From: Pseudomonas sp. W4I3 | GTDB taxonomy: Bacteria > Pseudomonadota > Gammaproteobacteria > Pseudomonadales > Pseudomonadaceae | DNA: 64,000 nt | Reading direction: 5' to 3' | Assembly (NCBI RefSeq): GCF_030816195.1 | Contig: NZ_JAUSXS010000001.1 | Coordinates: 4,983,501 to 5,047,500, forward strand | Shown: positions 50,992 to 57,587 of the stretch, piece by piece | How positions within the stretch are numbered: the first letter of the stretch is position 1 | How the letters are laid out: each line of letters opens with the position of its first letter | Notes under the pieces: generated by a model | The model's database searches: none | The model's input: the letters and a program-made list of their open reading frames with translations, nothing else | Told to the model about the DNA's origin: nothing | Position numbers and translations under genes: made by a program

Positions 50992-51567
50992 ATGCTGCGA
51001 ATCCTGCTGATCAACGACACCCCGCGCAAAGTCGGCCGGCTCAAGGCCGCGCTGACCGAGGCCGGCTTTGAAGTGATCGATGAGTCCGGCCTGACCATCG
51101 ACTTGCCCGCGCGCGTCGAAACGGTGCGCCCCGACGTGATCCTGATCGATACCGAGTCACCCGGCCGCGATGTGATGGAGCAGGTGGTGCTGGTCAGCCG
51201 CGACCAGCCCCGCCCTATCGTGATGTTTACCGATGAACACGACCCGAATGTCATGCGCCAGGCGATCAAGTCCGGGGTCAGTGCCTACATCGTCGAAGGC
51301 ATCCAGGCCCAGCGCTTGCAGCCAATCCTTGATGTGGCCATGGCTCGCTTCGAAAGCGACCAGGCCCTGCGCGCCCAGCTCCACGCACGCGATCAGCAGT
51401 TGGCGGAGCGCAAGCGCATCGAGCTGGCCAAAGGTCTGCTGATGAAAATGAAGGACTGCAATGAGGAAGAGGCCTACACCCTGATGCGCCGCCAGGCCAT
51501 GAGTCGCCAGCAGAAACTGATTCAGGTAGCCGAACAGATTATTGCCATGAGCGAATTGCTCGGCTGA
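50992..51567 (+). CDS. nasT: Antiterminator NasT (response-regulator-like with ANTAR domain)
   Basis: NasT binds two-hairpin leader RNAs and prevents termination of nitrate assimilation genes. The 191-residue protein has a receiver-like domain (residues 1-120) in which D51 lies in VILIDTESPG, then a coiled-coil helix and the RNA-binding ANTAR domain (about 130-190: RKRIELAKGLLMKMKDCNEE, EAYTLMRRQAM). Three leaders carrying its target motif lie within 5 kb. It ends 2 bases before the next sigma-54 element. Confidence 0.95.
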   Translation: MLRILLINDTPRKVGRLKAALTEAGFEVIDESGLTIDLPARVETVRPDVILIDTESPGRDVMEQVVLVSRDQPRPIVMFTDEHDPNVMRQAIKSGVSAYIVEGIQAQRLQPILDVAMARFESDQALRAQLHARDQQLAERKRIELAKGLLMKMKDCNEEEAYTLMRRQAMSRQQKLIQVAEQIIAMSELLG

Positions 51568-51569
51568 TC

Positions 51570-51585
51570 TGGCGCGGCTCTTGCT
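51570..51585 (+). promoter_or_regulatory. Sigma-54 promoter of nasA
   Basis: TGGCGCGGCTCTTGCT fits TGGCACG-N4-TTGCW with one mismatch, and GG-N10-GC spacing is exact. The predicted start near 51596 leaves only about 4 bases before P1. Confidence 0.78.
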
Positions 51586-51599
51586 AAACAACCTTCACA

Positions 51600-51682
51600 G
51601 GTAGCCAACGGCGGTTGCCCCACCCACGACAAAGACGTCGCACACCCGGTTTGCCCTCGCGAACCCGGTGGCGGCGTTTTTT
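51600..51682 (+). promoter_or_regulatory. ANTAR-type antitermination leader of nasA
   Basis: P1 is GGTAGCC-AACGGC-GGTTGCC (51600-51619). P2 is CGAC-AAAGAC-GTCG (51627-51640), with a 7-base linker. The terminator pairs ACGTCGC (51635-51641) with GCGGCGT (51671-51677) around an inner stem CACCCGGTT/AACCCGGTG (one mismatch) and ends in six T. The 3' strand of P2 is the 5' strand of the terminator, so they are exclusive. Confidence 0.85.
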
Positions 51683-51713
51683 CGTTTTAGACCCCCAACC
51701 GTTGAGGTGCGTG

Positions 51714-52925
51714 ATGAAATCAAGCTTCTGGAAATCCGGGCACACCCCGACCCTGTTTGCCGCGTTCCTGTATTTTGACCTGAGCTTCATGGTCTGGTAC
51801 CTGCTGGGCCCACTGGCGGTACAGATTGCCGCCGACCTGCACCTGACCACTCAACAGCGCGGCCTGGTGGTGGCGACGCCAATCCTGGCGGGCGCGGTGT
51901 TGCGCTTTCTGATGGGCATGCTGGCCGACAAGCTGTCGCCCAAGACTGCCGGGCTGATCGGCCAGGTGATCGTGATCGTCGCGTTGTTCTGCGCCTGGAA
52001 ACTGGGGATTCACAGCTACGAGCAAGCCCTGCTGCTGGGCATGTTCCTCGGCATGGCCGGTGCGTCTTTTGCCGTTGCGCTGCCGTTGGCTTCGCAGTGG
52101 TACCCGGCCGAGCACCAGGGCAAAGCCATGGGCATCGCCGGCGCCGGCAACTCCGGCACCGTGTTTGCCGCCTTGCTGGCGCCGGTACTGGCGGCGGCCT
52201 TTGGCTGGAGCAATGTGTTCGGCTTCGCCTTGATTCCGCTGATCCTCACCCTGTTCGTGTTCGCCTGGCTCGCCCGCAATGCCCCGCAACGCCCGAAAGC
52301 CAAGTCGATGGCCGACTACTTCAAGGCCCTGGGCGATCGCGACAGCTGGTGGTTCATGTTCTTCTACAGCGTGACCTTCGGCGGCTTCATCGGCCTGGCC
52401 AGCGCCCTGCCCGGCTACTTCAACGACCAGTACGGCCTGAGCCCGGTGACCGCCGGCTATTACACCGCGGCCTGCGTCTTCGGCGGCAGCCTGATGCGCC
52501 CGTTGGGCGGCGCCCTGGCGGACCGCTTCGGTGGGATCAAGACCCTGCTCGGCATGTACAGCGTGGCGGTGATCTGCATTGCAGCGGTGGGTTTCAACTT
52601 GCCCAGTTCCTACGCTGCGCTGGCGCTTTTCGTGTGCACCATGCTCGGCCTCGGCGCCGGCAACGGCGCGGTATTCCAGTTAGTGCCGCAGCGTTTTCGC
52701 AGTGAGATCGGCGTCATGACCGGCCTGATCGGCATGGCCGGCGGGATCGGCGGCTTTGCCCTGGCCGCCGGCATGGGCGCGATCAAACAGAGTACCGGCA
52801 GTTACCAGTTGGCCCTGTGGTTGTTCGCCAGTCTCGGCGTGTTGGCCTGGTTTGGCCTGCACGGCGTCAAGCGGCGCTGGAGAACCACTTGGGGTTCGGC
52901 TGCCGTGACCGCCGCGCGCGTCTGA
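51714..52925 (+). CDS. nasA: Nitrate/nitrite transporter (MFS, NarK/NasA type)
   Basis: This 403-residue inner-membrane protein of the major facilitator superfamily has 12 predicted helices and the NNP-family signature around GAGNSGTVFAALLAPVLA and GLGAGNGAVFQLVPQ. It brings nitrate into the cell for NasC. GAGGTG lies before ATG 51714. The stop overlaps the next start as TGATG, so the kinase/phosphatase is translationally coupled. Confidence 0.95.
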   Translation: MKSSFWKSGHTPTLFAAFLYFDLSFMVWYLLGPLAVQIAADLHLTTQQRGLVVATPILAGAVLRFLMGMLADKLSPKTAGLIGQVIVIVALFCAWKLGIHSYEQALLLGMFLGMAGASFAVALPLASQWYPAEHQGKAMGIAGAGNSGTVFAALLAPVLAAAFGWSNVFGFALIPLILTLFVFAWLARNAPQRPKAKSMADYFKALGDRDSWWFMFFYSVTFGGFIGLASALPGYFNDQYGLSPVTAGYYTAACVFGGSLMRPLGGALADRFGGIKTLLGMYSVAVICIAAVGFNLPSSYAALALFVCTMLGLGAGNGAVFQLVPQRFRSEIGVMTGLIGMAGGIGGFALAAGMGAIKQSTGSYQLALWLFASLGVLAWFGLHGVKRRWRTTWGSAAVTAARV

Positions 52926-54595
52926 TGAGCCTGCAACTGAGCGTCGCTCAGGCCAGTGCGATCGGCCCACGGGCAGAAAATCAGGATGCCTTGCGGGTGG
53001 TCACGCCCGTGGCGGAACTGGCCGCGAGCAAAGGCTACCTGTGCGCCCTGGCCGACGGTGTCAGCCAATGCGCCGATGGCGGCCTGGCCGCGCGCTCGAC
53101 CTTGCAGGCCCTGGCCCTGGACTACTACGCCACGCCGCAGACCTGGGGCGTGGCCCAAGCGCTGGAACGCTTGTTGGTCGCACAGAATCGCTGGTTGCAA
53201 GCCAATGGCGGCGGCCAGCCTTTGCTGACCACCCTCAGTGCCCTGGTGTTTCGCGGCCAGCGTTTCACCCTGGCCCATGTCGGTGACTGCCGGGCCTATC
53301 GCTGGCTGGACGGCGAGTTGCAGCGCATCAGCGAGGACCATGTGTGGGAGCAGCCGGGCATGCAGCATGTGCTCAAGCGCGCCCTCGGCTTGGACCAACA
53401 CTTGGTGCTGGATTTTCTCGACGGTGAACTGCGCGCAGGCGAGTGTTTCCTGCTGCTCAGTGACGGGGTCTGGGCCACGCTGGGCGACCACAGCATCAGC
53501 GCGATCCTGCGCGAGCAAAGCGACTTGGACATGGCGGTCAATACGCTGGTCGCTGCCGCCCACCTGGCAGGCAGCCAGGACAATGCCAGCGCCTTGCTGG
53601 TACGTATCGATGCCCTCGGCGCCGCCACGCTCGGTGATGCACTGGCGCAGTTGCAGCAGTGGCCGCTGCCACCATTGCTCAAAGCAGGACAACGTTTCGA
53701 AGGTTGGCACGTGCAAAGCCTGTTGGCGCAGAGCCGGCAGTCATTGCTGTATCGGGTACAGGATGATCAACAGCGGCCCTGGTTGTTGAAAACCTTGCCG
53801 TTGAATCGTGACGAAGATGCTGACGCCGCCCAGGCCTTGCTCTCGGAAGAATGGTTTCTGCGCCGGGTCGCCGGTCGCGCGTTTCCCGAAGTGCATGCCG
53901 CCAGTGGGCGCCAGCATCTGTATTACGTGATGCGTGAATACCCGGGGCAGACCCTTGCCGAACTGTTCAAGCGCCAGGGCCCATTGCCCCTGGCGCAATG
54001 GCAGTCCATCGCCGAACGATTGCTGCGTGCGGTCGGCCTGCTGCACCGGCGACAGATCCTGCACCGTGACATCAAGCCGGAAAACCTGTTGCTGGGGGAC
54101 GACGGCGAACTGCGCGTGCTGGATTTCGGCCTGGCCTACTGCCCAGGGCTCTCCGAAGACCGCGCCAGTGTGCTGCCCGGCACGCCGAGTTTTATCGCGC
54201 CAGAGTCGTTCAACGGCGAACGTCCTACGCCGCAACAGGATTTGTACAGCGTCGGCGTCACGCTTTATTACCTACTGACCGGCCATTATCCCTACGGCGA
54301 AATCGAAGCCTTCCAACGCCCGCGTTTCACTCATGCGGTCAGCGCCAGCCGCTACCGCCCCGATTTGCCGGACTGGCTGCCCGCAAGCCTCGAACGGGCC
54401 GTGGCTGCGCAACCGGAACAACGTTATGAAACCGCAGAGGAATGGTTGCTGGTGCTCGAACAGGCCGACCGCCGCGAGCTGAGCGTGCGGCCGCGACCCT
54501 TGCTGGAGCGTGAACCGCTCAAGGTGTGGCAAACCCTGGCGGTGGTTTCACTGCTGATCAATCTGGTGCTGCTGTTCTGGCTATTGCACCACTAA
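52925..54595 (+). CDS. Fused PP2C-type phosphatase and Ser/Thr kinase with C-terminal membrane anchor
   Basis: This 556-residue signalling protein starts with a PP2C phosphatase domain (residues about 1-235: AENQDAL, LADGVSQCADGG, HVGDCRAYR, LLLSDGVW, QDNASAL). A Hanks-type kinase follows (about 260-520: HRDIKPENLLL, LDFGLAYCPG, TPSFIAPES), then one C-terminal helix (TLAVVSLLINLVLLFWLL) as anchor. Catalytic residues of both domains are present. It overlaps nasA by one base and precedes nirB, an order known in Pseudomonas. Its substrate is unknown; a link to nitrate transport or reduction is inferred from the operon. Confidence 0.93.
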   Translation: MSLQLSVAQASAIGPRAENQDALRVVTPVAELAASKGYLCALADGVSQCADGGLAARSTLQALALDYYATPQTWGVAQALERLLVAQNRWLQANGGGQPLLTTLSALVFRGQRFTLAHVGDCRAYRWLDGELQRISEDHVWEQPGMQHVLKRALGLDQHLVLDFLDGELRAGECFLLLSDGVWATLGDHSISAILREQSDLDMAVNTLVAAAHLAGSQDNASALLVRIDALGAATLGDALAQLQQWPLPPLLKAGQRFEGWHVQSLLAQSRQSLLYRVQDDQQRPWLLKTLPLNRDEDADAAQALLSEEWFLRRVAGRAFPEVHAASGRQHLYYVMREYPGQTLAELFKRQGPLPLAQWQSIAERLLRAVGLLHRRQILHRDIKPENLLLGDDGELRVLDFGLAYCPGLSEDRASVLPGTPSFIAPESFNGERPTPQQDLYSVGVTLYYLLTGHYPYGEIEAFQRPRFTHAVSASRYRPDLPDWLPASLERAVAAQPEQRYETAEEWLLVLEQADRRELSVRPRPLLEREPLKVWQTLAVVSLLINLVLLFWLLHH

Positions 54596-54601
54596 CGGGC
54601 A
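54585..54601 (+). promoter_or_regulatory. Candidate NtrC site upstream of nirB
   Basis: TGCACCACTAACGGGCA matches the NtrC consensus TGCACCAAAATGGTGCA at about 12 of 17 positions and lies near -87 from the predicted sigma-54 start. The right half is weak, so it is tentative. Confidence 0.35.
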
Positions 54602-54654
54602 GAATTTTCCGGCATCACCATTGAATCCCGAATAAAACAGCGGATATCAACACT

Positions 54655-54670
54655 TGGCACAGCTGCTGCA
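54655..54670 (+). promoter_or_regulatory. Sigma-54 promoter of nirB
   Basis: TGGCACAGCTGCTGCA fits TGGCAC-N5-TTGCA with one mismatch, and GG-N10-GC spacing is exact. The predicted start is near 54680. Confidence 0.75.
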
Positions 54671-54679
54671 TTAGCTATC

Positions 54680-54791
54680 CCAACAACCCACATACAGCCG
54701 CGCCTTCAACGTCGAAGGATCGAGCTTCCCGAGAGAACGGGACCAGGACAAAGGCGTCCTCGCTAGGTAACTAGCGGGGACGCCTTTTTTT
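54680..54791 (+). promoter_or_regulatory. ANTAR-type antitermination leader of nirB with an extra hairpin
   Basis: P1 is CCTTC-AACGTC-GAAGG (54703-54718). An additional hairpin TCCCG-AGAGAA-CGGGA (54727-54742) also has A1/G4 in its six-base loop. P2 is AGGAC-AAAGGC-GTCCT (54745-54760). The terminator AAGGCGTCC..CTAG-GTAA-CTAG..GGACGCCTT (54751-54786) with a T7 run shares the 3' strand of P2, so antitermination by NasT can work as for nasA. Confidence 0.85.
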
Positions 54792-54819
54792 GTTTGCGCG
54801 TGATTGGTCGGAGAGCGAC

Positions 54820-57273
54820 ATGAAAAAACTCAAACTGGTGATGATCGGCAACGGCATGGCCGGGGTTCGCACCCTTGAAGAATTGCTCAAGCTCAGCAGC
54901 GAGCTCTATGACATCACGGTGTTCGGCGCCGAGCCCCACACCAACTACAACCGCATCCTGCTGTCGCCGGTACTGGCCGGCGAGCAGACCTTTGAAGAGA
55001 TCGTGCTCAACGACCTGGACTGGTACCTGGATAACAACGTCAAGCTGCTGCTCAACCGCAAGGTGGTGCAGATCGACCGGGTCAAGCGCCGCGTCATCGC
55101 CGAGGACGGTACCGAAGCCGAGTACGACCGCCTGCTGATCGCCACCGGTTCCACGCCGTTTATCCTGCCCATTCCCGGCAACACCTTGCAGGGCGTGATC
55201 GGCTATCGCGACATCGCCGACACCCAGGCCATGATCGACACCGCCAAGACCCACACCCACGCCGTGGTCATCGGTGGCGGCCTGCTCGGGCTGGAGGCCG
55301 CCAACGGCTTGATGCTGCGCGGCATGCACGTGACCGTGGTGCATATCGGTGAATGGCTGCTGGAACGACAACTGGACAAGACCAGCGGCCAACTGCTGCA
55401 AACCGAACTGGAAAGCCGTGGCCTGGTGTTCCGTCTGTGCGAACAGACCCAGGCCCTGCACGATGCCGGCAATGGTCGGGTCGGCTCGGTGCAGTTCAAA
55501 AATGGCGACATCATCCCTGCCGACCTGGTGGTGATGGCCGCCGGTATTCGCCCCAACACCGAACTGGCGGAAAAGTCCGGCATCCCCTGCAACCGTGGGA
55601 TTCTTGTCAACGATACGATGCAAACCTACGACCCGCGCATCTACGCCATCGGTGAATGCGCCAGCCACCGTGGGATCGCCTACGGCCTGGTGGCACCGCT
55701 GTTCGAACAGGCCAAGGTCTGCGCCAACCACCTCGCCCAGTTGGGTTTCGCCACCTATAAAGGCTCCGTGACCTCCACCAAGCTGAAAGTCACCGGCATC
55801 GACCTGTTCTCCGCCGGCGATTTCATGGGCGGCGAAGGCACAGAGACCATCACCCTCTCCGACCCCATCGGCGGCGTGTACAAGAAACTGGTGATCAAGG
55901 ACGACATCCTGGTCGGCGCCTGCCTGTACGGCGATACCGCCGATGGCGGTTGGTATTTCCGTCAAATCCGTGAGAACCACGCGATTGGCGAGATCCGTGA
56001 CCATTTGATGTTTGGCGAAAATGCGCTGGGCGACGTCGGCCATCAAGGCCAGGACAAAGCCATGAGCATGGCCGACAACGCCGAGGTCTGCGGCTGCAAT
56101 GGCGTGTGCAAGGGCACCATCGTCAAGGCGATCCAGGAACAGGGGTTGTTCAGCGTCGATGAGGTGAAAAAGCACACCAAGGCCGCCAGCTCGTGCGGCT
56201 CCTGCGCGGGGTTGGTGGAGCAGATCCTGATCAACACCGTGGGCGGTGCCGCCGACGTCAAACCCAAGAGCGAGAAAGCTATCTGCGGTTGCAGCGACCT
56301 CAACCACGGGCAAATCCGTCAGGCCATTCGCGACCAGCACCTGCTGACCATCGCCGGCACCATGAGCTACCTGAACTGGCGCACGCCCAACGGTTGCGCC
56401 ACCTGCCGCCCGGCGCTGAACTACTACCTGATTTCCACCTGGCCTGGCGAAGCCAAGGACGACCCGCAATCGCGCCTGATCAACGAGCGTGCCCACGCCA
56501 ACATTCAGAAAGACGGTACCTACTCAGTAGTCCCACGGATGTGGGGCGGCGTGACCAATCCGTCGGAGCTGCGCCGTATCGCCGACGTGGCCGACAAGTA
56601 CAACGTACCGATGGTCAAGGTAACCGGCGGCCAGCGCATCGACTTGCTCGGCATCAAGAAGCAGGATTTGCCTGGGGTTTGGAAAGACCTCGATATGCCG
56701 TCCGGGCATGCCTACGGCAAATCCATCCGTACCGTGAAGACCTGCGTGGGCAGCGAGTTCTGCCGCTTCGGTACGCAGAACTCCACGCAACTGGGCATCG
56801 AACTGGAGCACGACCTGTTCAATATGTGGTCGCCGCACAAGGTGAAGCTGGCGGTGTCCGGTTGCCCACGCAATTGCTCGGAAGCGGGCATCAAGGACGT
56901 GGGAATTATCGGCGTGGACTCAGGCTGGGAGATGTATATCGGCGGCAACGGCGGGATCAAGACCGAAGTCGCGGAGTTCTTCGTCAAGCTCAAGACCGCC
57001 GAAGAGGTTCGCGAATACAACGGCGCCTTCCTGCAGCTGTACCGCGAAGAAGCCTTCTACCTGGAGCGCACCGTGCATTACCTGCAGCGCGTGGGCATGG
57101 ACCATATCAAGAAAGCCGTGCTGGAAGACCCGGCCAGGCGCGCGTCCCTCAACGAACGCCTGCAGTTTTCGCTGTCGTTCGAGCAAGACCCTTGGAAAGA
57201 ACGCTTGGAACAGCCGCTGCTGAAAAAAGAATTCGACGTCATCCCGGTCAAGCAACTGGAGGTGCCAGCATGA
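54820..57273 (+). CDS. nirB: Assimilatory nitrite reductase large subunit
   Basis: NirB reduces nitrite to ammonium with NAD(P)H in the cytoplasm. The 817-residue subunit has an FAD/NAD domain (MIGNGMAGVRTLEELL, VVIGGGLLGLEAANGL), two BFD-like [2Fe-2S] regions (CGCNGVCKGTIV with CGSCAGLVEQ; CGCSDLNHGQ with CATCRPALNY) and the siroheme/[4Fe-4S] site (CVGSEFCRFGTQNS, VSGCPRNCSEAGIKD). GGAGAG lies before ATG 54820. The stop overlaps nirD as ATGA. Confidence 0.97.
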   Translation: MKKLKLVMIGNGMAGVRTLEELLKLSSELYDITVFGAEPHTNYNRILLSPVLAGEQTFEEIVLNDLDWYLDNNVKLLLNRKVVQIDRVKRRVIAEDGTEAEYDRLLIATGSTPFILPIPGNTLQGVIGYRDIADTQAMIDTAKTHTHAVVIGGGLLGLEAANGLMLRGMHVTVVHIGEWLLERQLDKTSGQLLQTELESRGLVFRLCEQTQALHDAGNGRVGSVQFKNGDIIPADLVVMAAGIRPNTELAEKSGIPCNRGILVNDTMQTYDPRIYAIGECASHRGIAYGLVAPLFEQAKVCANHLAQLGFATYKGSVTSTKLKVTGIDLFSAGDFMGGEGTETITLSDPIGGVYKKLVIKDDILVGACLYGDTADGGWYFRQIRENHAIGEIRDHLMFGENALGDVGHQGQDKAMSMADNAEVCGCNGVCKGTIVKAIQEQGLFSVDEVKKHTKAASSCGSCAGLVEQILINTVGGAADVKPKSEKAICGCSDLNHGQIRQAIRDQHLLTIAGTMSYLNWRTPNGCATCRPALNYYLISTWPGEAKDDPQSRLINERAHANIQKDGTYSVVPRMWGGVTNPSELRRIADVADKYNVPMVKVTGGQRIDLLGIKKQDLPGVWKDLDMPSGHAYGKSIRTVKTCVGSEFCRFGTQNSTQLGIELEHDLFNMWSPHKVKLAVSGCPRNCSEAGIKDVGIIGVDSGWEMYIGGNGGIKTEVAEFFVKLKTAEEVREYNGAFLQLYREEAFYLERTVHYLQRVGMDHIKKAVLEDPARRASLNERLQFSLSFEQDPWKERLEQPLLKKEFDVIPVKQLEVPA

Positions 57274-57587
57274 ACTGGCTGGATATCTGCGCCCTCGAAG
57301 AGATCAACACATTGGGCTCGCGCATCATCAACGGACCCAAGGGCGACATTGCGATTTTTCGTACCAGCGACGATGAAGTCTTCGCACTCGATGACCGCTG
57401 TCCGCACAAAGGCGGGCCGCTGTCCCAAGGCTTGATCTATGGCAAGCGCGTGGCGTGCCCGCTGCACAATTGGCAGATCGATCTGGCATCCGGCGAAGCC
57501 CAGGCGCCGGATATCGGTTGCGCCCATCATCACCTCGCCCGCGTGGAAAACGGCCGAGTGATGCTGGCTCTGCGGGACGCAGGGTGA
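57270..57587 (+). CDS. nirD: Assimilatory nitrite reductase small subunit (Rieske-type)
   Basis: This 105-residue protein has a Rieske-type [2Fe-2S] fold: CPHKGGPLSQG and CPLHNWQIDL give the Cys-His pairs. It forms the active complex with NirB. It overlaps nirB by 4 bases and nasC by one base, so all three are translationally coupled. Confidence 0.95.
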   Translation: MNWLDICALEEINTLGSRIINGPKGDIAIFRTSDDEVFALDDRCPHKGGPLSQGLIYGKRVACPLHNWQIDLASGEAQAPDIGCAHHHLARVENGRVMLALRDAG

